From NCBI RefSeq assembly GCF_006539985.1, contig NZ_BJOB01000027.1, positions 1 through 33,902 on the forward strand: a DNA stretch of 33,902 nt. Direction: 5' to 3'. Below are positions 9,319-17,269 of the stretch, one piece after another. The position numbers were made by a program, and so were the translations under genes. A model generated the notes under the pieces. That model saw only the letters and a list, made by a program, of their open reading frames with translations. It made no database searches and was not told the DNA's origin. The stretch's first letter is position 1. Each line of letters opens with the position of its first letter. The DNA comes from Kurthia gibsonii. GTDB lineage: Bacteria; Bacillota; Bacilli; Bacillales_A; Planococcaceae.

Positions 9319-11487
9319 ATGAAAAAAATTTGGGGAATCTTTAAAAAAGATATGCATCACTTGCTAACTAATTGGGTTTCAGCTGCTATTATTGTCGGTT
9401 TAATCGTTCTTCCATCGCTATATGCATGGTTAAACATTGCTGCATCCTGGGATCCCTATGGCAATACTAAAAATATCCCTGTAGGTATTGTCAATGAAGA
9501 TGAAGGAAGTAAGATTGAAAATCAATCTGTCAGAGCAGGGGATGACCTTGTAGCCAACCTAAAGAAGAATAAAGAAATGGATTGGCAATTTTTAAATAAA
9601 GATAAAGCTATGGACGAATTAAGAAATGGGGATTTATTTGCTGTTATCGTCGTTCCTAAAGACTTTTCGAAAAAGTTAAGTACCATCACAGCTGACTCTC
9701 CACAAAAAGCTCAAATGGAGTACTATGTGAATGAAAAAATTAATTCCATCGCACCTAAAATTACAGATCGTGGCGCTTCTATGCTTGTTACGACCATGAG
9801 TAGCAAATTCGTTGGAACAGTTAATGGGACTATTTTCGAACTTTATAACAAATTAGGAATTGACATTCAAAAAAACTTACCTGATATTCAAAACTTTGAA
9901 AAATTCATTTTTCAACTTGAAAAAGACTTACCAGGTATTCATAAAGAATTATTAGGTGCTAAAAAGACTGCCAATACTGCTGATCAAATGTTAAAAGAAG
10001 CCAAAGCGAAAATACCTGAGGCTGCACAAACAACAACTGAGGGCTTAAATACAGTTACTACGGCCATGACATATGTAACAACTGCTCAAAAAGCGATGGA
10101 TACTTTAGAGCCTCGTATTGAACAGGATTTAAAAACATTACAAAGCGCCATGCAAGAAATACGTAATATTCGAAAGACGATTGAACAAAGGTCTATTGAT
10201 ACATCTGGACTTGTCCAAAAGCAAAATGCAATTATGGAACAAACAACACAATCCATTAATCGGTTAACTTCAATCGAGAGCGCACTTTTGACCATCAAAC
10301 GATTCAACCAAGCGAACAATTTAAACGAAGCAAATGCTACTTTAACACCTGCTATTAAGGACATTCGCGCGACAAAAGCAAGTTTACAAAGTACACAACG
10401 TAATATTCGTACACTTGATGCAGATGTAAGCACAGCTAAAAATAACATTCAAACTGCTCAAAAAGAATTAGATGCTTTAGCACAACGTATTACTTCCGAA
10501 ATGAATCACTTTATTCGTTCTTATCAAAATACGATTTCTCCGGATATCAAAAAAGAACTTGCAAATGCAAAGCAAACATTAACACAAGCACAAAGTATGT
10601 TGACAGAATTACAAGTATCATTACCAAAAGCACAATCTGTTTTAGATGAAACAAGTGGTTATGTTAATACTGGACAGACTGCTTTAAACGATGCACTTGG
10701 AAAATATCCATTTTTAAAATCGAAAGTGGATGAACTCGCAGGGAAGCTTCGTCAGTTCGATGACAAAGTGGATATAAATAAATTAATTAAACTACTATTA
10801 AACAATCCAAATAAAGAAAAATCTTTCTTTGAAGAACCAATTAAATTAAAAGAAAATGCTGTATTCCCTGTTAAGAATTATGGAACTGGTATGACGCCAT
10901 TCTACGGTGTTCTTTCACTTTGGGTAGGTGGACTCTTACTCATGTCCCTCCTAAGTGTCAATGTAAAAAAACCAGAAAACTATAAATATAGCGAGATTTA
11001 CTTCGGTAAATTATTAATTTTCTGGGTGATTGGTATTTGTCAAGCGCTCGTTATGTCGAGCGGTACAATTTTAATTATCGGTGTTCAACCTGTTTCACCA
11101 TTATTCTTTATCTTGTTCTGTGTATTCATTAGTATGGTATTCATGACAATTGTTTATACACTTGTATCACTATTTAATAATGTCGGAAAGGCACTTTCCA
11201 TTGTATTACTCGTTCTACAATTAGCAGGTGCTGGCGGAACATATCCAGTTGTGTTACTACCAAAATTCTTCCAAATCATTAATCCTTTCCTTCCTTTCAC
11301 CTATGCAATTGAAATGGTACGTGAAGCTGTGGCAGGTATTATTTGGTCAAAGGTCGCATTAGATATGACTGTTCTTATTGGGATTGCAGTTGCATTCTTA
11401 ATCATTGGTGCTCTGTTCAAAAATCCTGTTAATCGTGGAACTGCACATCTACTCAAAAAGTCAAAAGAATCTGGTTTATTCCATTAG
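9319..11487 (+). CDS. yhgE: YhgE/Pip family membrane protein with ABC-2-type C-terminus
   Basis: A 722-aa integral membrane protein. A hydrophobic segment near residues 18-40 is followed by a long extracytoplasmic region (about 45-530) rich in Q, K and A with coiled-coil-like stretches. About five or six membrane segments lie in the last 190 residues, resembling ABC-2 permease domains. This matches the YhgE/Pip family, whose Lactococcus member Pip is a phage receptor and which is distantly similar to EsaA/YueB of type VII secretion. No other type VII gene is nearby, so the role here is unknown. I chose the ATG at 9319, preceded by AAAGGGGG; an earlier in-frame start (9277) lacks a ribosome site. 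A candidate small RNA gene begins right after the stop codon. Confidence 0.85.
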   Translation: MKKIWGIFKKDMHHLLTNWVSAAIIVGLIVLPSLYAWLNIAASWDPYGNTKNIPVGIVNEDEGSKIENQSVRAGDDLVANLKKNKEMDWQFLNKDKAMDELRNGDLFAVIVVPKDFSKKLSTITADSPQKAQMEYYVNEKINSIAPKITDRGASMLVTTMSSKFVGTVNGTIFELYNKLGIDIQKNLPDIQNFEKFIFQLEKDLPGIHKELLGAKKTANTADQMLKEAKAKIPEAAQTTTEGLNTVTTAMTYVTTAQKAMDTLEPRIEQDLKTLQSAMQEIRNIRKTIEQRSIDTSGLVQKQNAIMEQTTQSINRLTSIESALLTIKRFNQANNLNEANATLTPAIKDIRATKASLQSTQRNIRTLDADVSTAKNNIQTAQKELDALAQRITSEMNHFIRSYQNTISPDIKKELANAKQTLTQAQSMLTELQVSLPKAQSVLDETSGYVNTGQTALNDALGKYPFLKSKVDELAGKLRQFDDKVDINKLIKLLLNNPNKEKSFFEEPIKLKENAVFPVKNYGTGMTPFYGVLSLWVGGLLLMSLLSVNVKKPENYKYSEIYFGKLLIFWVIGICQALVMSSGTILIIGVQPVSPLFFILFCVFISMVFMTIVYTLVSLFNNVGKALSIVLLVLQLAGAGGTYPVVLLPKFFQIINPFLPFTYAIEMVREAVAGIIWSKVALDMTVLIGIAVAFLIIGALFKNPVNRGTAHLLKKSKESGLFH

Positions 11488-11499
11488 CAAAATGAATGC

Positions 11500-11527
11500 T
11501 AGACAATTTATTAAAAACACGTATAAT
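11500..11527 (+). promoter_or_regulatory. Strong sigma-A-like promoter of candidate small RNA
   Basis: TAGACA (11500-11505), a 16-base spacer, and a perfect TATAAT (11522-11527). It starts 13 bases after the yhgE stop and points to a structured segment ending in a terminator, with no open frame in between. Confidence 0.65.
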
Positions 11528-11532
11528 GAATT

Positions 11533-11656
11533 ACTAGGTGCCAAACCTATCGTTATTCTCTTGTAGAATAACAAAAGTCTTTTTCATAACAGCACGGATT
11601 GCTGGAAAAAGACTTCAAGATGAGCGGGGAAAGTTTGATGAGCCCCCGCTCTTTTT
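11533..11656 (+). ncRNA. Candidate independent structured small RNA, about 125 nt
   Basis: Behind a good promoter lie four consecutive hairpins. They are TAGGT/ACCTA (11535-11549); GTTATTCT/AGAATAAC with loop CTTGT (11552-11572); a long stem AAGTCTTTTTC/GAAAAAGACTT (11575-11615) topped by CAGC/GCTG with loop ACGGATT; and a terminator GAGCGGGG/CCCCGCTC (11622-11651) followed by TTTTT. The segment has no ribosome site or frame of note, and the next gene downstream is on the other strand, so it is not a riboswitch for it. I compared it by eye with the common Bacillota RNAs (6S, SRP RNA, RNase P, tmRNA, RsaE/RoxS, common riboswitches) and recognise none. Existence is well supported by structure; function is unknown. 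Confidence 0.6.
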
Positions 11657-11670
11657 ATTTTGTCTACATG

Positions 11671-11710
11671 AAAAAACGAACTGTACAATTGAATGTACAA
11701 TTCGTTTTTT
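11671..11710. terminator. Second hairpin terminator downstream of the candidate small RNA
   Basis: AAAAAACGAA (11671-11680) pairs with TTCGTTTTTT (11701-11710). An inner TGTACA/TGTACA stem encloses the loop ATTGAA. A and T runs flank both sides, so it can work in either direction. Confidence 0.65.
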
Positions 11711-11743
11711 TATTTAGATTGGGAGAAATCTAAAATAAAAAAA

Positions 11744-11768
11744 GAGGCTTAGGAAAATTCCTAGCCTC
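11744..11768 (-). terminator. Terminator of the DUF47-PiT operon
   Basis: Stem GAGGCT-t-AGG (11744-11753) with CCTAGCCTC (11760-11768), followed on the minus strand by a T-rich run, just after the phosphate transporter stop codon. Confidence 0.8.
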
Positions 11769-11781
11769 ATATCATATAAAT

Positions 11782-12780
11782 TTAGAAGAACATGTCTAAT
11801 ATAAAATAAACTACGCCTGCAAATAGTGCTGAAATTGGTAACGTAATAATCCACGTTAAAACAATTTTACGTGCTACACCCCATTTAACACCTTTTACAC
11901 GTTGCGCTGCACCAACACCCATGATTGCAGAAGAAATAACATGTGTTGTTGATACTGGTAAGTGAATTAATGTCGCACCAAAGATGATTGAAGCAGAAGA
12001 TAAGTCAGCTGCTACACCATTTACTGGACGAATTTTCATGATCTTACCACCAACTGTTTTGATGATTTTATAACCACCAATTGATGTACCTAGACCCATT
12101 GCTAAAGCACAGGCAAAACGAACCCAACCTTGTACTTCATCTGTTGTTTGCCAACCAGCTGCAATTAAAGCCATTGTGATAATACCCATTGCTTTTTGCG
12201 CATCATTCGTACCATGTGTGAATGCTTGTAAAGCTGCTGTACCAATTTGAACAGAACGGAAGCCTTTATTTGTTTTATACAGATTAAAGTTTTTAAACAA
12301 AATTTTAAATAGACTCATCACAAGGAAACCGACCGTAATCGCAATGAATGGTGATAAAATTAATGCTTGAAGAATCTTAATGAATCCTTCATAGTTTAAA
12401 ATTGCCCAACCACCAGCTGCAACTGCTGCTCCTGCAATCGAACCGATAATTGCATGTGAAGAACTTGATGGGATCCCGAAGTACCATGTAATTAAGTTCC
12501 AAGCAATCGCTGAGATAAGCGCTGCTAAAATAACAAGTGTACCATTCCCTAAAGTAAATGGATCGACAATATCTTTGGTAATCGCTTTGGCTACCCCTAC
12601 GAAAGTAATCGCACCAACAAAGTTCATAATTGCAGCCATTAATACAGCTGTTTTTGGTTTTAAAGCACGCGTCGAGACAGATGTCGCAATCGCATTCGCT
12701 GTATCATGGAAACCATTAATAAAATCAAATGCTAATGCAAAGACGACAACTAGTATGGTTAAAATAACAATTGTATCCAT
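11782..12780 (-). CDS. pit: Low-affinity inorganic phosphate transporter, PiT family
   Basis: A 332-aa integral membrane protein with about ten hydrophobic segments. The two PiT signatures are visible: DFINGFHDTANAIATSV near residue 19 and its second-half counterpart THGTNDAQKAMGI near residue 188. PiT proteins move metal-phosphate complexes with protons or sodium. The length matches B. subtilis Pit (YkaB). It lies 15 bases downstream of a DUF47/PhoU-like gene, the usual pairing in Bacillota, so the two form an operon. The ribosome site is weak (GTAGGACGG), suggesting dependence on translation of the upstream gene. Confidence 0.93.
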   Translation of the reverse strand: MDTIVILTILVVVFALAFDFINGFHDTANAIATSVSTRALKPKTAVLMAAIMNFVGAITFVGVAKAITKDIVDPFTLGNGTLVILAALISAIAWNLITWYFGIPSSSSHAIIGSIAGAAVAAGGWAILNYEGFIKILQALILSPFIAITVGFLVMSLFKILFKNFNLYKTNKGFRSVQIGTAALQAFTHGTNDAQKAMGIITMALIAAGWQTTDEVQGWVRFACALAMGLGTSIGGYKIIKTVGGKIMKIRPVNGVAADLSSASIIFGATLIHLPVSTTHVISSAIMGVGAAQRVKGVKWGVARKIVLTWIITLPISALFAGVVYFILDMFF

Positions 12781-12795
12781 AATTTACCGTCCTAC

Positions 12796-13416
12796 CTATG
12801 CATTTCGCATAATGATTGTTTCCATCGTGTTTGCAACGTTTTGGCAATCATCCGCGATATCTTCTAATTGTTCGTAAATATCTTTGAACATAATAATTCG
12901 AATTGGATCTTGTTCGTGTAAGAATAGTTGTTTGATTGATACACGTAGTACATCATCGCATTTGCTTTCGTAATCTTTAATTAGAATCGCATTTTCACGC
13001 ATATCTACTAATTTTTTCATTTGTAGTTTTTGCATTGCTTTTACGATTTCGTCAGATGATAACATAATATAACTCATGAAAGTATTCATTGAATCGTCAA
13101 TGTCTACTAGTGAGAACATATCAAAGTGTGCGATACATTCTTCCATTCCATCTAGTACATCATCCATACTATTAGCTAGAGCTAAAATATCTTCACGTTC
13201 AATTGGTGTCATGAACGATTTATTTAACATAACGATTAATTCGTGAATTAATTTATCTCCGTCTGTTTCATATTTTTTCATTTGTACACTGATCTCAGCT
13301 AAATCTTCCAATGAGTTGATACGGAAATCATTTGCATAGTGCATTGCTACTTGCACATTCTCAGCAATCTTTAACAAAATATTGAAAAACGGATCATCTT
13401 TTTTACGATTAAACAT
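12796..13416 (-). CDS. DUF47 (PhoU-like) protein, probable PiT partner
   Basis: A 206-aa soluble, helix-rich protein beginning MFNRKKDDPFFNIL, a typical DUF47 start, with acidic helical repeats resembling PhoU (KYETDGDKLIHEL; KDYESKCDDVLR). It corresponds to B. subtilis YkaA, encoded next to Pit. Such proteins are thought to modulate or accompany PiT transporters. The ATG at 13416 follows AGGAGG. The upstream 300-bp region carries TTTACA-like repeats (see that entry). Family assignment is firm; molecular function is not established. Confidence 0.9.
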   Translation of the reverse strand: MFNRKKDDPFFNILLKIAENVQVAMHYANDFRINSLEDLAEISVQMKKYETDGDKLIHELIVMLNKSFMTPIEREDILALANSMDDVLDGMEECIAHFDMFSLVDIDDSMNTFMSYIMLSSDEIVKAMQKLQMKKLVDMRENAILIKDYESKCDDVLRVSIKQLFLHEQDPIRIIMFKDIYEQLEDIADDCQNVANTMETIIMRNA

Positions 13417-13502
13417 AAATTCCTCCTGAAAACATATATGTGTTTAGTCTTGCTTGTATTTCTCCATCATATTAACAATTTTTTAGAGAAAAAACGCTGA
13501 AA

Positions 13503-13643
13503 TTTACATTACTTAATGGAATATTTACATTACTGTAACAAAAGCGTACACAAAAATGATTTTTTTCTATTAAAATAGCATTTTTTCTTTTTAAGTACAT
13601 GATTTTATCAATTTTAAAATTTACAAAATATTCACAATTTACA
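13503..13643 (+). promoter_or_regulatory. TTTACA repeats resembling PhoP boxes upstream of DUF47-pit
   Basis: TTTACA or close variants occur at 13503, 13524, 13535 (GTAACA), 13620, 13631 (TTCACA) and 13638 on the plus strand. Two pairs, 13524/13535 and 13620/13631, have the 11-bp spacing of the B. subtilis PhoP box (TT[A/T/C]ACA-N5-TT[A/T/C]ACA). They read opposite to the direction of the operon. The phosphate transport context makes PhoP binding plausible, but the region is very AT-rich. Confidence 0.4.
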
Positions 13644-13669
13644 TTAAAAATTGGCTTTATACCGTTAAA

Positions 13670-13711
13670 AAAGAGTTCAAATATTATATTTCAAGAACAT
13701 TTGAACTCTTT
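13670..13711 (-). terminator. Terminator of histidine phosphatase gene
   Basis: AAAGAGTTCAAAT (13670-13682) pairs with ATTTGAACTCTTT (13699-13711). On the minus strand it is followed by TTTTTTAAC. It ends five bases before the gene's stop codon coordinates. Confidence 0.8.
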
Positions 13712-13715
13712 ATAA

Positions 13716-14297
13716 CTATATAGTGTTTTTAGGTAAATGATGTGTATCATTATAAGCTTCTAACCACCATTCGCCACCTTTTGAATAAATCGTACTTACG
13801 CCACCATTCGATAAACGCGCATTTTTTGGAAAGAAATCCGCATTTTGAACAATTTGAAATAATGTATGAATGACTGCACCATGTGCAATTAATGCGACAT
13901 CTTCATCTGGATAAGCTTCATAAATTTCTTGTAATCCACGTACTAATCTTTTTCGAAACGCTTTAAAACTTTCTTGATTCGGATAATTTTTTCGCGGGTA
14001 CACTTTAGAGCGCTCTTCATAAGTCATCCCTTCTGCCGTTCCAAATGTTCGCTCACGAAAAGCATCAATTTGGATTAATGGCAGATGTAATTGTTCATTA
14101 ATGATTTTCGCTGTTTCACTTGCACGTTGTAGTGGGCTTGTAAAAATTGCTTGAATGGCAATGTCTTCAAAAAACTTACCACATGCTACTGCTTGTTTAC
14201 GCCCCTCTTCATTTAAAGGTACATCGGTTGCCCCCTGTAATTTTCCAGCTCGATTCCAATCTGTCTCGCCATGTCTTACAATATAAATTTTCGTCAT
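13716..14297 (-). CDS. Histidine phosphatase family protein (phosphoglycerate mutase-like)
   Basis: A 193-aa cytosolic phosphatase. The catalytic RHGE motif is at residues 8-11 (YIVRHGETDWN), the TSPLQRASETA stretch near residue 55 carries the second conserved arginine, and LIAHGAVIH near residue 139 carries the second catalytic histidine. The length matches GpmB/CobC/PhoE-like proteins of Bacillota. The ATG at 14297 follows AAAGGGGTG. Substrate cannot be assigned; general phosphomonoester or phosphosugar hydrolysis is likely. It lies downstream of a decayed nuclease gene on the same strand. Confidence 0.88.
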   Translation of the reverse strand: MTKIYIVRHGETDWNRAGKLQGATDVPLNEEGRKQAVACGKFFEDIAIQAIFTSPLQRASETAKIINEQLHLPLIQIDAFRERTFGTAEGMTYEERSKVYPRKNYPNQESFKAFRKRLVRGLQEIYEAYPDEDVALIAHGAVIHTLFQIVQNADFFPKNARLSNGGVSTIYSKGGEWWLEAYNDTHHLPKNTI

Positions 14298-14325
14298 TCT
14301 TTCACCCCTTTGTCCATTCCCTTGA

Positions 14326-14805
14326 TTAAGGACGAAAGATGCGTATAAACCCTGCCACCTTCGCCTCCTCTTCAGACATAAATAATTGTTCAGGGTTCAC
14401 CTGATTATAATTTGGATCGCCTGGTTTATAATATCGCTTTTCGCCATTCGGATTAATATTTCCTTTAATCTAATGTACTAATAAGTTAGGTTCTGTTACT
14501 AATTGAACAAACATAATAGAGACGATTTGTGCATTTTGTATGAGCATACTACTTAATTGTTGTGCTTCTCTTGCAAAAGGCTGCTCTCCAATACACTTGT
14601 GGTACATTTCTGGTGTATCAATTAATAAAAAACGCACTTTTTTTATTTGCCCGTTATAACGCACTTTCATTGTATCGCCATCCATCACGTTAACGACTTC
14701 TACTTTTTTCACCAATGATGTATTGTTCTTGCTGTGGTGCTAGCTTACGCATATACACCACAGCAATCATGAGTAGAATAATAATACTAATCACAATGAA
14801 CAACA
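14326..14805 (-). pseudogene. Decayed thermonuclease (SNase-like) gene
   Basis: Pieces of a membrane-anchored staphylococcal-nuclease-like protein are still readable. The first (about 14805-14715) is a hydrophobic anchor ending RKLAPQQEQYIIGEK. The second (14715-14470) is the nuclease start with NVMDGDTMKV and FLLIDTPE. The third (14469-14326), in frame after a TAG at 14470-14472, is the common C-terminal tail GNINPNGEKRYYKPGDP followed by EEEAKVAGF. The first two pieces join if one A is removed from the six-A run near 14708, and the middle of the catalytic domain is missing. So there is a +1 slip, an internal deletion and an in-frame stop. The 81-aa piece alone lacks most of the fold and is unlikely to act. 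The slip could be a read error, but the deletion and stop are separate lesions. Confidence 0.75.
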
Positions 14806-14811
14806 CGAACG

Positions 14812-15342
14812 TTACTCAGTAATAAGAAGAGTAGCTTCTTCTTCATCGCGAATACGATGCGCTAAACGAGATGAAGCAGCTGCTGCAATGGCACCAACTA
14901 AATCATCTAAAAATGTATGCACGCCTTCTCCTGCTTTTGTATCTAATTTTTTAATAACACCAATTTTATGTTTATCCAAATGTCCATACGTTGTTACACC
15001 AATACTACCATATGTTAAAACAGCGCCAAGTGCGATAGTTTCATCTACACCAAACAACCCTTCGTCTGTTTCAATAATTTGTTGTAGTGGTTGTGATAAT
15101 TGCTTTTTCTCAGCTAGTTCATCTAATTCAATACCTACTAATAATGCATATTGAATCTCACGTTTTCGAAGTACTTTATCTACTGCCTCTACACAGCGCT
15201 CTAATGTTAATCCTTCATTATATGTATATTGCATCTCATATACAATTTCTGCGATATCCATTAGTGTAACACCACGACGTTCTAGTGCTGCACGCGCAGC
15301 CATGGATACGTCTGCCGATAAAACAGGTTGTTTTCGGTTCAT
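14812..15342 (-). CDS. Phosphatidylglycerophosphatase A-like protein (YutG family)
   Basis: A 176-aa protein resembling B. subtilis YutG (167 aa) and PgpA. PgpA dephosphorylates phosphatidylglycerol phosphate during phospholipid synthesis. Visible family segments are the N-terminal RRGVTLMDIAEIVYEMQ, the central VDETIALGAVLTYGSIG and the C-terminal FLDDLVGAIAAA. Unlike Gram-negative PgpA it has no long hydrophobic helices beyond short ones, as is usual for the YutG type, so the lipid phosphatase role is inferred from family naming. I chose the ATG at 15342 with AGAGAAGG 9 bases upstream; an extension of 16 residues is open but has no ribosome site. Confidence 0.8.
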   Translation of the reverse strand: MNRKQPVLSADVSMAARAALERRGVTLMDIAEIVYEMQYTYNEGLTLERCVEAVDKVLRKREIQYALLVGIELDELAEKKQLSQPLQQIIETDEGLFGVDETIALGAVLTYGSIGVTTYGHLDKHKIGVIKKLDTKAGEGVHTFLDDLVGAIAAAASSRLAHRIRDEEEATLLITE

Positions 15343-15441
15343 TTCTATTACCTTCTCTCTTGTTAATCTGAACTTGATGAAAGTCATCATCTTCTATGAT
15401 ACAATTTCCCTACCAATTATTAAAGGAGTGCTTTTTAGAAT

Positions 15442-16158
15442 ATGGGTTCTATTACGACCGAATTATTTTTTAGTGATGCTTTACAAGAGGAATTAAAGTT
15501 ATTAATTTATACACCAGCTGATTTCACACCAATGTTGTCATATCCTGTAGCTATTGCTTCAGATGGTAACGATTATTTTCAACTAGGTAGTCTTTCGCGT
15601 ATTTTAGATGAAAAAATTGAAGATGGTGACATTGATGAGCATGTCGTTGTGGGTATTCCATATAAAAGTGTAGAAGACAGACGCGAAAAATATATGCCAA
15701 GCGGGAAAAAACATGAAGCTTACCTTACTTTTTTAGCACATGAGTTAATACCTTATTTACAAGAACATTACGCTGTATCCAATGTAGCAGATGAACATAT
15801 TTTAATGGGTGACTCTCAAGCTGCAACTGTATCATTACTTGGTTTAATTCGTTACCCTGAAGTTTTCCAACAAGCCATTTTACATTCACCTCAGATTACA
15901 GATGAAGTACTCCACTATATTCAAAACATTCCAGAAGGTATTGATTATCATATTTATCATGCAATTGGTACAGGAGAATATGAAGTACATACAAAAGATG
16001 GACAGATTAAAGACTTTTTAACACCAAACCGTACATTAAAAAATGCACTTCATCAAAGGAAAATTGATTATAATTATGTCGAATTAGAAGGAAATCACAC
16101 ATGGAAAACGTGGAAACCAGATCTTCCAAATGCGATTATGCGAATTTTTCATAAATAG
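15442..16158 (+). CDS. yjcH: Putative esterase (YjcH-like, esterase D/enterochelin esterase fold)
   Basis: A 238-aa alpha/beta hydrolase with no signal peptide. The likely nucleophile is S125 in GDSQA, a variant of the GxSxG elbow. The C-terminal GNHTW places the catalytic histidine as in esterase D and Fes-type enzymes. The ATG at 15442 follows AAAGGAGTG. It is followed by yjcG and yjcF on the same strand; in B. subtilis the three genes are also adjacent, in the order yjcF-yjcG-yjcH. The substrate is unknown. Confidence 0.85.
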   Translation: MGSITTELFFSDALQEELKLLIYTPADFTPMLSYPVAIASDGNDYFQLGSLSRILDEKIEDGDIDEHVVVGIPYKSVEDRREKYMPSGKKHEAYLTFLAHELIPYLQEHYAVSNVADEHILMGDSQAATVSLLGLIRYPEVFQQAILHSPQITDEVLHYIQNIPEGIDYHIYHAIGTGEYEVHTKDGQIKDFLTPNRTLKNALHQRKIDYNYVELEGNHTWKTWKPDLPNAIMRIFHK

Positions 16159-16233
16159 TGTGTCGCATTTCAGCTATTTTCCTTCATCATTTGCTATACT
16201 AACTATATAAATATGTTAATGGAGGTAGTTATT

Positions 16234-16746
16234 ATGAAATATGGTATTGTTGCTTTTCCTTCTAAGGAAGTTCAAGATTTTGCAAATGGTTATCGCATGC
16301 GTTACGATTCACACTACGCTCAAATTCCACCTCACATTACGCTTCGTGGGGAAGTAGAGACGGATGAAGTAGGCCTAAAAGAAGTAGCGAATCGTTTATT
16401 TGATGTAACAAAAAATGCAAAGGCATTTCATATATCCATTCCAAAAGTGGGTACGTTTAAACCGATTAATAATGTCATCTATTTAAAAGTAGATGCAGAT
16501 GAAGCACTTTATGATTTAAACAAAGCACTACATGTTGAAGAATTCGGTGGACCTGCACAGTATCAATATGTACCTCATATTACGTTAGCACAAGGCATTA
16601 CAGCAGATGAATTAGAAGATATTTATGGACAATTACGTATGACACAAATCAACTTTTCTGAAGAAATTGATCGCATCCACTTACTTTATCAACTTGAAAA
16701 TGGCTCTTGGACTGTGTACGAAACATTCCGTCTACAAAAGGGTTAA
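16234..16746 (+). CDS. yjcG: 2'-5' RNA ligase/phosphoesterase family protein (YjcG-like)
   Basis: A 170-aa 2H phosphoesterase. The two HxT motifs are PPHITLRG (H34) and PHITLAQG (near residue 110), which form the active site of this superfamily. The length matches B. subtilis YjcG. The ATG at 16234 follows TGGAGGT; an earlier open start at 16213 lacks a ribosome site. A TGCTATACT extended -10 upstream (about 16192-16200) may give it its own promoter. The next gene starts three bases after the stop. The physiological substrate in Bacillota is not settled. Confidence 0.88.
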   Translation: MKYGIVAFPSKEVQDFANGYRMRYDSHYAQIPPHITLRGEVETDEVGLKEVANRLFDVTKNAKAFHISIPKVGTFKPINNVIYLKVDADEALYDLNKALHVEEFGGPAQYQYVPHITLAQGITADELEDIYGQLRMTQINFSEEIDRIHLLYQLENGSWTVYETFRLQKG

Positions 16747-16749
16747 TTC

Positions 16750-17199
16750 ATGGTAACAAATATTACTGTTACACTGGTTCATACAGCTAAAGAATTGGAA
16801 GATGCGTTCTTTGTTCGACAAGAAGTATTTGTAAAAGAGCAAGGAATCCCTCTTCCTTTAGAACGCGATGAATATGATGATGAATCTCAGCACATTGTTG
16901 CCTACCACGAAGGACAACCGATTGCTGCTGGTCGCGTCCGTCTGATTGATTCGTCAATCGCAAAAGTCGATCGTATTTGCGTATTACCTGCTTTTAGAAG
17001 ACAACAAGTGGGTGTACGTATGATGCAAAAATTAGAAGGTTACGTCACACAACTTCCAGAGTCAGTCCATATCCAAACGATTAAAATCTTCGCACAGACA
17101 CATGCAGTTCCTTTCTATGAAAAAATGGACTATCATGTGACATCACCTGAATTTATTGATGGTGGTATTCCATATCGCGCAATGGAAAAACGTTTATAA
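16750..17199 (+). CDS. yjcF: GNAT family N-acetyltransferase (YjcF-like)
   Basis: A 149-aa acetyl-CoA-dependent acetyltransferase. The N-terminal pattern FFVRQEVFVKEQGIPL and the acetyl-CoA loop region RICVLPAFRRQQVGVRMM are characteristic of the ElaA/YjcF type of GNAT. It is coupled tightly to yjcG (3-base gap), and a terminator follows. The acceptor is unknown. Confidence 0.9.
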   Translation: MVTNITVTLVHTAKELEDAFFVRQEVFVKEQGIPLPLERDEYDDESQHIVAYHEGQPIAAGRVRLIDSSIAKVDRICVLPAFRRQQVGVRMMQKLEGYVTQLPESVHIQTIKIFAQTHAVPFYEKMDYHVTSPEFIDGGIPYRAMEKRL

Positions 17200-17203
17200 A
17201 ACT

Positions 17204-17253
17204 AATAAGCATGTCATGTACATTTTTCAGTGTCCACGGCATGCTTATTTTTT
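17204..17253. terminator. Terminator after yjcF
   Basis: AATAAGCATG (17204-17213) pairs with CATGCTTATT (17240-17249), followed by a T run on the plus strand. On the minus strand the hairpin also lies after the next, convergent gene. Confidence 0.75.
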
Positions 17254-17269
17254 CGCATATTCATTTATA

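Noticed and set aside
10086-10448. 120-residue minus-strand frame
   Set aside because: Antisense to the low-complexity middle of yhgE; no ribosome site.
14470-14472. Amber codon in the nuclease read as pyrrolysine
   Set aside because: There is no sign of pyrrolysine machinery, and the gene also has a frameshift and an internal deletion; decay explains it.
15371-15386. Palindrome GATGA-AAG-TCATC between the pgpA-like gene and yjcH
   Set aside because: Only a 5-bp arm in a short divergent region; it could be an operator but is too weak to claim.
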